A stretch of 64,000 nt of DNA, taken from Oscheius tipulae. Its lineage: Eukaryota; Nematoda; Chromadorea; Rhabditida; Rhabditidae. The stretch is from contig JASJZH010000005.1 in NCBI GenBank assembly GCA_037178975.1, forward strand, positions 7,006,001 to 7,070,000, in the 5' to 3' direction. Made by a program: the position numbers and the translations under genes. Below the pieces are notes generated by a model. It was not told the origin of the DNA. It saw only the letters and a list, made by a program, of their open reading frames with translations, and ran no database searches. Of the stretch, positions 48,628-60,460 are shown one piece after another (position 1 is the stretch's first letter; every line of letters begins with the position of its first letter).

Positions 48628-48706
48628 ATCAACCCCTTTCCAAATGGAACTAGCAAATGGCTGCTTCCAGGAGGGTTAGAAAGGTAAAAGCGAAGAAAGA
48701 TCAGAT

Positions 48707-48853
48707 ATGGTGCCGACTGACCCAGATGACCAGGCCGGTGTGCAACACGGAGAAACATTTGATCAGACTAATGTTTCGCCGAAGACTCGTTTACTACAGG
48801 AAAGCTATCATCGAGAGGGGGCAATCATTCGCCACGCGAGAACTTTCACTTAA
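48707..48853 (+). CDS. Short open frame, possible terminal exon
   Basis: A 48-codon frame (MVPTDPDDQAGVQHGETFDQ at its start) extends in phase upstream to a TTAG that could be an acceptor. It has coding-like composition but no partner exon or homolog. Confidence 0.2.
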   Translation: MVPTDPDDQAGVQHGETFDQTNVSPKTRLLQESYHREGAIIRHARTFT

Positions 48854-48986
48854 CCGTCTTGAGAGGAGGAAAAGGAGGATATTGGTCAATGTTTCACTGG
48901 ATTAGAAAAGTGGTATGCATATAAAACATAGGAGATCCCGCGTGGATTTACAAAATAATGTGATGAATACAAGGAGTGGTCCTCTT

Positions 48987-50681
48987 CTAGCTTTCTCGAG
49001 GTCGTTTTTCAGCGGTCTCCCCATCGTCTTCGGCTGCTCTTTTGGCACATTGCTCGTTCCGCCTGTCATCTCCCTCACGCTCGCCGTCGTAAAAATCTCC
49101 GGCATCGCGCACAACTCGGTCCATGATCGAGGCTAAATAAGATCCTTCGTGGGGAAATTTGCTAAAATCTTACGATGAAGTCGTACGTTTGGATCTGCCA
49201 TGTCTCTAGCAAGACTGTCATCATTCAGACATTTGAAAGCATCGTCAGGAATCGCTGAAAAGAGGAAATTGACCGGGTCGAGCCAAAAGACTAACGCTGC
49301 ATCTGTACGCTTGGCACGAAGGTCAGTTTCTCGAGATTCTGCAGCACCATTTCTTGAATTCTGTTCAGATCGTCTTGACTGTTGCAGTTGGGATCATTGG
49401 ACGGGTCGATGTGGAGACGGTAATTAGGCCCGAAATATTCGAAGTAGTCATTATAGGGAAGTTCTAAAATACTTTGTTTAATATCTCTAACGTGTAAAAC
49501 TGACCATCAGCGACCTCTCTATCGACAGCCAAAGTTGTCTCGTATGTCCAGCAACGAGCCACATTTCTCGGAGTGTATCCTCCGCCGCCGACGAGCATCA
49601 GAGGAATGTTGTAGTTGCGGAAGAAGGTAACACATTGTCCGTGCCCTCTCAGAGTGAGATTGAAGGTGCCGAGTCGGTCACCATTTAACGAATCAGCTCC
49701 ACACTGGAGCACGACAGCACACGGCTGGAAACGCTCCATGACCTTGGACATTACCTGAAGTTCAGATTGAGAAGGTTTGAGGACAAATATACCGGCTTGA
49801 AAATGTTCTGATAGGTATCATCGGTTATTCCGTCCTTCAGTGGAACATTTACGGAGTAAAGACGTCCTTTTCCGGCTCCAACATCTTTCAAATCTCCAGT
49901 TCCGGGGAAGAAATCTCCATATTTGTGGAAGGAGACGGTCATGACACGATCTGTAGTGAAGAAGGCCTCTTCAACACCGTCTCCGTGATGGACATCGATG
50001 TCGACATAGAGAACACTGAATAGTTACGTAGAACAAATAAAATAACAAAATGTACCGCTTGTGATATTTCAGCAGCTCCAGAATTCCGAGAACGATGTCG
50101 TTGGTGTAGCAGAAGCCGCTGGCTTCGCTCTTTTTGGCGTGATGAAGGCCACCCATCCAATTGATCGCGATATCGGCCTTCTGCTTATTCAGTTTCACCG
50201 CTGCGGCCAGTGAGCCTCCACTGCTGAGTTGACAGAACTCGTAGAGTCCGTCGAAAAGCGGACAGTCTTCTCCGACGTTGAACTTTATCATCTGCTTGTG
50301 GTACGACTTCAGATTGTCCGGACTGGCGCATTTCAAGAATTCCATGTATTCTTGACTGTGGAAGCGTGTCATCTCTTCGAACGAGGCCGGAAACGGTCTC
50401 TATAAAGTTATTGTTATATTATTTCGAATAAAAAACTGACATAGACGTCCAGATCACGGTAGATGCCATAGTTGAGCAGCAGATGATGTGTCATCCTTAT
50501 TCTGTGCGGTTTCATCACATGGCCCTGTCCGTAGTAGTAGTTGCCTATGTTTGCTGAAAAGTGGATATACAATGTGGAAATTCAGGTAGGGGCATGAATT
50601 TTGAACAAGAAGAAACTTACAATCATAGTAGTAGGCAACCCGTCTCTTCGAGTGTTCTTTTACCGGCGCTGTCGTGTCCAT
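48987..50681 (-). CDS. hda-1: Class I histone deacetylase (HDAC1/HDA-1 type)
   Basis: A zinc-dependent lysine deacetylase acting in nuclear corepressor complexes. The start at 50681 ([20 protein letters not shown]) lies 20 nt after an acceptor (GTTTTTCAG). The catalytic core is complete: [19 protein letters not shown], the [19 protein letters not shown] block with the tandem active-site His, [16 protein letters not shown] with the zinc-binding Asp and His, [31 protein letters not shown] with the second zinc-binding Asp, and [16 protein letters not shown]. The C-terminal tail (last exon) is acidic and basic (ending EKRPRES, stop at 48987). Introns are short, and length and order match HDAC1/2 and C. 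elegans HDA-1. Confidence 0.95.
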
Positions 50682-51012
50682 CTTTGCCAGTACCCTCGTC
50701 CCTGAAAAACTGTCGTTTATTAATAAATCGAAAGAAAGGATATGAAAGAGAAACATAGAATGGCGAGGAACCACTGCAGCACACTTGTATATTATAGATG
50801 ATCAGCGTGCGTCAAACGTTTTACAGAAGAAGAGCTACAATTTGAGATGATTTGTTTTTTTTTTGCCAAAGGTAAAATGAAAACACCACTTTTCAACTAT
50901 TTTCAATAGAAAACGGTGGGCAAAAAAGGAGGCGCGTCGCAGTCGGTGTAATCGATTGACTCCGCCCTTTTCTCTAAGATTGGTGAGGTAAATCGTTTCA
51001 CGAGTAAGTATT

Positions 51013-51779
51013 GTCTGTTCAGGAACGGAGTTTGACTAGTGGCATTATGTAGAATTTTTCCTCGCGGAACCCGCCGTACCAGTCCTTTAACATTTAGCAG
51101 CAGATTTCACCCGTTTTTTTAATGAATTTGGTAGTACTGAAACATGTACCATATATATTAAAAGGGGAAACCAGTTAGATTCCATAAATTTTTGTAAGTC
51201 TAAACAACGCAATAATGTGTATTACTCCGACTCATTACACAGCTGATCGAATGAGCAGGGATATTATTAAAGTCGAGAGGCCATATCTGCATGAAAAGCG
51301 AAAAGCCAACAGGGGAAGACTGATGATAGGCAATGTGCTCTTCTCAAATGCAGGTCGTGTCAACAACTATGGTTTGTTCGAAAAAAAGAAAGACTACAGT
51401 GTCCCGAAAGCTTACGTGACGGGACTCCTGGGAGGGCGGGAATTCAAATTTAGCAGTTTTTGAGACTGCTACGGGTGTTACGCCCGTGCAAAAGGCGTCG
51501 CCTATTTTTTCTCGCGCCATATTCCTATTTCGAGGGCGGGAATTCAAAATTCATTCCTAGCCGCTTTTTAGATTAATGTAGGGTATACGGTATTCGGTGC
51601 CAGAAACGGTTTAAACCAGGTTTTCTGTAGGATACTGTACTTAAGGTAACGAGCGGCATTTGCGCCCAGAAGTGGCGACGCGCATAACACGCCGTGCGTG
51701 AAATGTTAAATGACTGGCCGGCGGATCCCGCGAGGAAAATTCTACAGTATGCCGCCAGTCAACCCGCCCCTGAACAGAC
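51013..51779. repeat. Non-autonomous element with ~85-bp terminal inverted repeats
   Basis: The left arm from GTCTGTTCAGG (51013) through TAGAATTTTTCCTCGCGG to TTTAACATTT (ending about 51096) reappears in reverse complement at the right end (51779 back to about 51698), with scattered mismatches and small gaps. Inside, GGGCGGGAATTCAAA occurs twice (near 51436 and 51534). No transposase frame is present, so this is MITE-like. Confidence 0.65.
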
Positions 51780-52167
51780 TACCGTAAAAGCTCTAATATA
51801 AGCACCCCGTACGTAAGAAATATGCTATTGCGTATACGCGATTTACGGGGTCAAGATAACTTTTCTGACTTTGCGATGTTCCGCAAAGTTGAAGAGCAGA
51901 ATGCGGGCTATAACTTTGCAGAACATCAGAAAATCGGTCTTTATTCATTTTTTGGTCCGTTTCAGTGACAAATAGTCCCGTCACGAACAATTTTAAAGAA
52001 CTGCATTTTCAACTTCTCAGCTGAACAGACTATATACTTCCAGCTTTTTTACTGGCAAAAGTGAAAGACACAGAAAAAAAAATCGCCTAGACTCCTTCAA
52101 AAATACTGCTATGGCGAACCGACCACAAGACATGCGCTTTAAGACCGACTGGGCTGGGCCGAGCCAA

Positions 52168-52280
52168 TTTTCTGCGGTCAGGGCGCGCAACAGAAAACAG
52201 CCGTTTTGGGGTAAAGGCCACAAAATAAAAATGTTCTACAAAGTCAGCTTATTTCTGTTGCGTACCCTGAGCGCTGAAAG
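52168..52280. repeat. Imperfect inverted repeat (foldback)
   Basis: 29-nt arms at 52168-52196 and 52252-52280 pair at 24 of 29 positions, sharing CGCAACAGAAA and its complement. Further weak similarity extends outward. Confidence 0.5.
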
Positions 52281-52706
52281 CAGACCTGGCCCTAAACGCA
52301 GGGCGCCAAAATTCTGCCCGACCCAGCTTCTCGGCCATTTTTCACCGGTTTCTCTGGCACTATCGAACTTCTACTCGCGTATGAACAGAGTAGAAAAGTA
52401 TTGCAGACAATCTTGTAATTAGAGAAAAGAAGAGAAAAAAAAAGAAGAGAGAACGCGAAAATAGGTTTTAAGAGAATTGCGCAGAGGAACGGAACTGTGG
52501 TGTGGCGCACTTTGAAACCTTCACCAGACTTCGGATCAAGTTGTCGGGGCAGATTTGACTACCTTCTCCTCTAAAATAGCCTGAATTCAGCAAGTCAATA
52601 TGTTGGAATGGAGAGAAAAGCTGTCCAGCTATATCGAGCATCTTCCATCTTCCCATCTCACTCTCTCTCTCTCTCGACAAAAAAGGAATAACAAAAGACG
52701 GAAACT

Positions 52707-53659
52707 TCATTTTTTAGCAGAAATAATGTTTTGAATCAACTGTTGCAGTTCTCCTCCAGCATCTTCTTCATCCTCCTTTATGTCCGGTTCGTCGAAAGAA
52801 CTCTGAAAATGATCCTTATTACGAATAAAAACTGACTCACAAACCTCTGCATGTCTTCTCCTCTTTCTATTCTCGTTCTTCTGCTGATTCTTTTGCTTCT
52901 TCGACTGTCCGTTCATGACCGCATACCGAAGACGCTCCTGTGCAGCTTTGCTCTTTTTTATCTTGTCGATAAAGGCTTCAATGGCCTCTTCGTCCTTCTC
53001 ATCGTTCTTTCCCATCTCATATCCAGTTGCCTAGTTTTTAATAACATCTCTTTTTTCCTATTTCCTACTTACCAAAAGACCCCGAATGGCCTTCTTTCTC
53101 TGATTTTGCTGATTCCGCTCCCGTTTCTCCTCAATCGACATTTTATTATAGCGTTCTCGGGCCAGCTCGGCTCGACGCTGCAGAATTGTCTGTCTCTTTT
53201 CCTTCCTATTTCCTCTTGTGATCTTCGGACTAGTAGTTTCTTGATCCTAAATAGGAACTTTCTAGCCATTGGTTGGTAGACAAACCTCTTCGTTTTCGTT
53301 GGTTTCACCTTCTCCCAACTTCTTGTCAATTTCTTTCAACTCTGCCTGATATTGTTCTATTAGTTTTGTTACTTCTTCCCTCCTCTTCAAGAGCTTTTGT
53401 GTTTGGTCATCTCTGAAATCTTTTTTTTTTCTTTTACATTTGTGAAATAACTCACCGCTTCTCCGGAACTACTCCCGTTTCAGCCATCAAAACACTGAAT
53501 CCGACCGAGATGTCCTGTTGCACTCATTTCATAAATAGGAATAGAATATACTACCTGTCCTGCAGGGGTTTCGAGCTCCTTACATACAGAGCACAGCGGA
53601 TTTGAGGTTCCTGGCTGGGCTGTCATGAAGACGGTTGAACATCGTGAACAAACATCCAT
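52707..53659 (-). CDS. Charged coiled-coil protein with N-terminal zinc ribbon
   Basis: The start at 53659 reads MDVCSRCSTVF, then LCSVCKELETPAG: two CxxC pairs that could bind one zinc. The rest is dominated by Lys, Glu, Arg and Gln: KLLKRREEVTKLIEQYQAEL (near 53360), then RKEKRQTILQRRAELARERY (near 53190), AIEAFIDKIKKSKAAQERL (near 52960) and a basic patch (NENRKRRRHAE). It ends LQQLIQNIISAKK at 52707. It is probably nuclear, judging from the basic clusters. No family is recognised. It lies 339 nt downstream of the P-glycoprotein stop on the same strand. Confidence 0.65.
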
Positions 53660-53997
53660 TTTGGACGAGGAAAAATGTCAAGGAAGGAGCAGTGATTTGG
53701 GGGGTGCGGGGAGGCTAGAGATAGACCGCCAATGGGCGAGATGCAGACAACGCGCCGCGTGACCCTGCATCTGGCTTTTCTGTCTCTGTGTCTCTGCTTG
53801 TCGCCCATTTCTCACAGGGGGTGCTGCTTTATCAGGGCAGTTCTCCCGTTCCCCTCTGGCAAAAAGTTGTGTCTGAATGCAAAGAATGACTATCCAAAAC
53901 ACAAAGTATTTATTCGCAGAATAATATACAAGTTTGAGGTAAATACAAACTGAGACCCATAATTGTCATTTTGGTTGACTGAGATTCGTCGTTTTTT

Positions 53998-56900
53998 CTA
54001 CGACATGAGCACCATCTCCCTATAGATTCCCTGCTGTTCCATCAGTTCCTCGTGTGTTCCTGCTTCCACTACTTGACCATCAACCAGCACGTAGATTCGG
54101 TCACAGCTTCGAATAGTCGACAGTCGATGGGCAACCTTGATCATTGTGCAGTCCTTGTTCTTGACGAAGGCGTCACGGACAGCCTGGAATTTTGTTTCGT
54201 GTTAAGTAAGCTTCCAGTTCCTACCTTTTCAGTGTAGCTATCAATAGCTGACGTAGCCTCGTCCAACAACAAGACGGCTGGTTTCCTGATCAGAGCTCGA
54301 GCAATGGCTATCCTTTGTTTCTGTCCCCCGGAAAGCTGGGCTCCAAACTCTCCAACTTCCGTATCGTACGCCTTAAAGACATTTCTGGATTGCTCAAATC
54401 TAATCGGACTTGAGGCAAAGACATGATAAAGTCGTGAATGTTGGCAGCTTTAGCAGCCTGGGTGATCTTATCCATCGAGGACTCACTCTCCAGCAAACCG
54501 TAGGCAATGTTCTCTTTGATTGTGAAAGAGAAGAGAGTCGGTTCTTGGCCGACCGAGACGATGTGTCTAAAATTTCCATTAAAAAGCTTGATTGAATATG
54601 AGATTAGAAAGGCAAATGGCGGACAGACGGACATGGATAGGAAAAGAAAATGACACGAGCCGAGTAAGACGGTTTGAAAAGTGAAAAGGCAAACACCAAC
54701 CGTCTCAAGTATGCAGGGTTGATCTGCTTGATACTGGTCTTGTCTACCATCTGCAAATGACTATCTGCTGTACCCTTCCTGACTTACCACTTGACCATCA
54801 GTCGGACTATAGAGTCTTTGGAAAAGGTTCAAAGCTGAACTTTTTCCTGATCCTGAAGGACCAACTATTCCGATATGTTCTCCTGCTTTGACTTTGATAT
54901 CGAGTCCTTTCAGAATTGGTACAATTGGCCGAGCCGGATAGCGGAAGTGTACATTGTCCAGTTGGAGATTTCCCTCGATTTTCTAAATATGTGACATATT
55001 CTCTCTTATTTATGCTGTTACCGGTCTCAGACCCTCTTCACTCAAATTATCAGTATCCGTCGGATTCTCCTTCAGAATGCCCATCACTGATTCAGCAGCT
55101 GCTCTTGCCTTGGAAAGATCAGTGACGGAAGCGATGAGCTGTGAGAAGAAGTTGGCGCCAAACTGAGTCAACAGGACCACTCTGAGGTTTATGTTTTACA
55201 GTCCTTTAAAAGCACCGTGGCAGAAGTCATTGTCTCAAAATTAGCATAGCAGTACTGAGTACTCAGCTAAATACTTTGAAAGTTGAACAGGCACGGAGGA
55301 AGCTGTTTGAACAACAACTCTGATTTGACTATACTTGAGTCAGTGTATCGTCGGAACTGGTTTGAAAATAACTAACCTCATATAATCGAAGACATTTATC
55401 TCGTTGGCCAGCATCATGACTTCTCCGAAATGGAGAGTAATTGCAATGAGAATATAGGTGAAGCTGTACTGACACGCAAAGACAAACGCAGATACGTAAG
55501 ACTGTCTTTCCATGGCTCTGAACACCATTTTTCTCTTGAAAAGTTACCAAGACTCACTTGGCCAACGGTTTCAGAGCATCTGTGAATACTTCATAGAAAT
55601 GTTCCTGTAGATTGTAAGCCTTGATCGTGGTCATGTTCGAAAGGACGACAGACGCCATTGCGGCAGCCCTACTCTCCTCTTCGACCATCTGCCGCTGTCT
55701 GAAAGTCTGTTGTTCTCTGAGGCAAACAGCAAAACCTCTTTGATCCTTCCTTGATTTGAAGGACTCGAATGATGAAATAAGCTGGGAATTGGAAGCCGCA
55801 AAGCAGCGCCATTTTCCAATTGATGACCAGTGCGACACAGACCGAGAAGATCGAACAGACCAGGGCCGGAATTAGAAGGTCCAGTTTCTGTTCCAGAATT
55901 TTGTTCAGGGTGGCCGAGTCTGTGATGATCTTGTGCACGAGTCGACCGGGAGCATTTCTTTCCTCGTCGAAAAAGGCACAGCCGTGTCGGAGGACCTGAC
56001 GGAACATTTCACTTCTCATGTAGCAGGCAAATCCGTGGCCGTAGAGGGCGATGAACAGGCGCTGAAAGGGCAGTTTAACCTTTCTCATATTTCGATAGAA
56101 ATCTCGCCAGGAAATGGGTTCGATCTTTCATTAGTAGTATACAAATCTTTTGTTTAGACAAACGGCACTTGCAGCCATGAGAAAGTCCCTTGTTATCTAT
56201 CTACGTCTTAGTAACGTTACTTTAAAGGAACCAGGAGCCTACTGCTGCCTCGCAGTCGTTTGGCCTCTAGCAAAGCTATTCCCAAGCTAACTTGACTTAC
56301 CAACAATTAGTGTGCGCACAAAGTAGCGCACTCTAATTGCAATAATGACTTCAGACAGATACCAGACGCACGGAAAATTTAAAATAGATTTGAACACGAG
56401 CCCCAAAATATGTCTTATTGACATGGTCCTGTCACGATTTGATGATATGCAAATAGATACGGTATGATGGCGAACGAACGAACGGACAGAATGAGATTAC
56501 CGATAACAGTATATCTGTTGGACTCCCTTCTGCGCCCCCATGTATTTTACTTACCCCTAAAGCTTCGAAGATGGTCTTGACAATGATCAGAGCACAGTAA
56601 ATTGCTGCAACGATAAAGATTTGTTGGGGACGTTCTTCTGTAGGGACGACGGATAACTAAAACTGTTGTGTCTACAACCAAAAGGAGAGCGAACCTCAAG
56701 AACGGAGGCGACCTGGAAACAAATGAGTAGATAGAAGAAGGCTCTGACAATGGTAGTCGGTATGGCTCCAGCTAGAAGAGACCAGCCACTACGGTATCCC
56801 TTGATAAGACCCCAAACAGCCCGCCAGTTCGTTCTCTTTCCGGGCAACTAAAAACATTTGTGTTGAATCTACTTCAGACGAACCTCGAGCTCATCGACCA

Positions 56901-59900
56901 TATCATAAGGACTTGCTTCGGCAACATCAACAGATTCAAAGACCCCGACATTCGAGTACTTGTAGTCTAGACGTTCGGACTTCTTCTTGGTCAGAACCGA
57001 TACGGGTAAAGCGAGTTTCTCCCTACTTTGATGAAGAGAGCACGAGTATGATTTTCCGAGCTTCTTCGTCTGTCCAAGACTACTTCTGGCCCAGGCGCGT
57101 CTCTGGTCTTCTTCACTGAACACGGGCATCAGATCTGCTGGTCCCAGAGAGAAATGAGCAGTCAAGGAGGGTTTCTGTGCAATTGCAGGAATGTCCGGTC
57201 GGTCGAGACCTTGGTCAGACCACATCCTTTTGAATATGCCTCCCTCAACAGCCAGTAACTCTTCTGGTGGTCCTTGCTCGACAATCTGTCCATCCTCAAT
57301 GACAATAATTCGGTCCGAGTTCTTTACAGTACTGAGGCGGTGAGCAATGGTGATAGTCGATAGACCTTCGGAGGCCAGATCAATGGCATGGCAGACTTCG
57401 TCCTCGTGCTTATTGTCCAGAGCTGAGGTGGCTTCGTCGAAGAGCAACACTGTCGGTCTTCTGATCACAGCTCTGGCTATCGCCACTCGTTGTTTCTGTC
57501 CTCCCGAAAGCTGGAGACCCCGATCCCCGACCCGAGTCTGCATTCCCATCGGCAGCTTGCTGATAAAATCCCAGGCTCCGACCTTTCTGGCCGCGGCGTT
57601 GATTTCTTGCTACAACATCAGTCATCATATTAACTAATAGTTGAACCTGTGTGGCGTCCAGTCTCCCGTATCGAATATTGTCCGCGATGGTACCGTCAAA
57701 CAGAACTGGTTCCTGACTCACAAGCGACATCTGTGCTCTCAGTTCGTCCGGGTTCATCTGGTTCAAGTTTTCTCCATCCAGCGTGATCTGAATGACTCAT
57801 TGTATGGTACGAAGGAAGTGACGGCACCTCTCCACTTGACGGATTGTAGAATCGTAGTAGGAGAGCGGTCAGAGTACTTTTTCCAGAGCCACTGGGTCCG
57901 ACGATGGCGATCCGTTCTCCTGCCTCGACGGAGAAAGTGACACCTTTCAGCACCTGATGTATTTTCTTATGAGTTTTTCTTAGGGATCCCACCTCAGTTT
58001 CCGGTCTGCTAGGGTAGGTAAACTTGATGTTGTCGAACTTTATTGTCCCTTTCCCTAAATCGTACAAAGTAACCAGCGGTTCGCAGCTCACTTTACAAGT
58101 CCCAACCTGTACTGACCAATTCATCTATCTCGCCTATTACCCTTTTTTTGCTAACTTCCTCCTTCCAGGCATTTTCTGTAAAAACTATTCTGCTTTTGTA
58201 CAAATCTCAATTCTTAAAGGGACAGTCCAGTTATGGCTGAACGGCTGAACCGTGCGCTTTTTTTAATGTGAATTCTAAAATGCTGGTTTTCGTCTTGTAC
58301 GTCACTTTATCAATTTTTGTCGGTTATATTCGGACTTGTCGCTTGATCTTTCGACAGAGCTTCCTCGTCTATCCATTTTGGTTCGCGTTTAGGAAAAGCT
58401 CAATAGTTGTAATAACAAATAAGTCTTTCTCACAATTAGACTGTGCTCAGTCTCACCTTGATACTTCATACTGGCCCTCCGGTAGTTTGACGGAATTGCA
58501 ATGGTCTTCATGTAGAGTGAGCTGTCCGCCTCGATTTCTGGCGATTCTCGGAAAATTTCTCCCATCTGAGCTGCGTTGACCTTGGCCACTCCGGCTCCAT
58601 TGAGATGAAAACCGATCGAGATGGAAGTGACACACATGTACAGCATGTTGATGGCCAGCTGAACATTCTTAGTCTGAGAGAAAGGTTGACAACCGACACT
58701 GCACAGCTCTCCAGGAGATGTATCTCCCACTTTCCAAATACCGTAACAGAGCGCTGCCGTAAAGACGAGCTCAGTCAGTAGAATCTGGGTCAAACTGTCA
58801 TAGACTGTAGAACTTCTCAGTCGACTCTCGGTCAGTCGATTACTTTCCAATGAGATTCTCTCAAATCTGAAATACTTTCTTTCCAATTTTTCAGCATAAA
58901 CAAACTTGTTGATCGTCTGCTTCTGAGCAGCAAACGCTATAACTGTTCGGATGCAGTTGAAGGTCTCGCTGACGAGATTCGTTATCTTGGTCTGAAGGCG
59001 GGCTTCTCCGTCGAGAGTGCGTGCAAACCACTGCAAATTCTATTACAAAACCTATGATGGAACGAACTTTCGAGAATAGAATTCTGCTCATGATCAGAAG
59101 AGGAATTGCCGTGCACATAAGAAGGGTGACGTCCCATTGAGTGTACAGACACAAGCCTGAAGAAGCTTTTTTAAATGACGTACTCATCATTGCCGAGTTT
59201 CTGATGGTACTTTTTTGGACACGAGATTATCTCAAACAGTAAAAACTGACCAATGTTGACGAGTAGATAGGTAATGATGAAAATGACCATAGGCAGATGG
59301 TCGGCTATTGCATTGTAGATCGAGTCAGCATGTCTGAAAACGTACTAGTCCTCCTAGCAATGACGATCACTCACTCGTGGAGCATATGAGCAACCTGACC
59401 AGATTGTCTCGACTCGAGCCATGCTACATCCATGTGCAGAAGTTTTCGTACATATGCCGTCTTTATTCGGAATACTTGTCGGATGGCACTGATCTCCCAT
59501 GCCAATCTTTGAAGGAAAGCAGCAAAGAACATTGTTATACTCATTGCCAACATGACGTAGAAGGCAGGAGTTGCACTTTTGGCAAACTGTTCATCTAATG
59601 GATTGGACGATGTTCCGTTGAGAATAGACGCGTTGGCGGAGCGGTATTCCTGAATCAGTTAAGTTTATAGTCTAGTCGAGAGAAACTGAAAACACTTGAA
59701 ACTTGATCAGACTGACACAAACAGACAGACAGAGACGCGAGGACAAGTTTAAATGGATTGATAAGTTCTAGTCCCTCCTCTTACCTTGAGTGCTTTGACT
59801 TTTTGTCTGGTCACACCTTGTATCTGACCACCTCTATTGACCTTTATAATGTCTGTCTTATTGTTCCCTCTCCTTTCTGTCTCGTTATTTTCAGTTTAGA

Positions 59901-60460
59901 AAAGTCGCTCTTGCTCAAACTCCAGATCTCATGAGAGGGTCAACCAACCTCTCTATTGATGGACATCGTGACGAAATTTCCCATCACCAGCCATACAAAG
60001 GGAGGAATTGTAGCTTGAAGAAGAGCACAAAACAAGCCAACAGTCATAAGCTAAACCTCATCTTTCTTTCATGTAATAACTCCTAAAACTCACTTGATAA
60101 TCTGTTCTGTCGGCAAACGAATAAAGATTCGCATATTGACTGAGGAAGCCAGATTGTTTCCCATCTGCCTTGTTCTGACTACTCGACTTACTCTCCGACA
60201 CTGTCACCGACTCCAAGGATGTTATATCGTATGCTGTAATTGACACATTGAACCGGAAGTTTGACACTTTCTCTCCCGTTACAATCTGGGAAGATTGACG
60301 CGAGATAAGGTGTTGCTAATTGCTAGTCAAGCGGAAACCTTGGCTATTTTTCCTCACTTTTAGTACTGCTCTTGGGATCATCGATGTAGAGACTGCTGGC
60401 ATCTACCACGGGATAGACCTTGGTCCCTCGTTTCTTTTTTGGTTCAGCTTCCTCTGTCAT
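53998..60460 (-). CDS. P-glycoprotein, full ABCB transporter
   Basis: An ATP-driven efflux pump of the plasma membrane for hydrophobic compounds. The start at 60460 ([12 protein letters not shown]) follows an acceptor (GCTCTTCAG) directly. The layout is TMD1 (about 60060-58400), NBD1 (about 58060-57230), a linker with basic stretches, TMD2 (about 56850-55150) and NBD2 (about 54960-53998). NBD1 has Walker [10 protein letters not shown], signature [14 protein letters not shown] and Walker [13 protein letters not shown] with an H-loop in [13 protein letters not shown]2 has [23 protein letters not shown] and [12 protein letters not shown]. The extracellular loop between the first two helices of TMD1 is long and Ser-rich (60270-60060). 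A 56160-56555 intron contains a small hairpin. Both halves look intact. The particular pgp paralog cannot be told. Confidence 0.93.

Larger units (their letters stand above)
50682..52706. other. Intergenic region with repeat elements
   Basis: It holds the upstream region of the deacetylase gene, the inverted-repeat element at 51013-51779 and a second imperfect foldback near 52168-52280. No gene is supported. Confidence 0.5.

Noticed and set aside
58389-58700. Several short minus-strand frames inside the P-glycoprotein gene
   Set aside because: Shadow frames of TMD1 exons.
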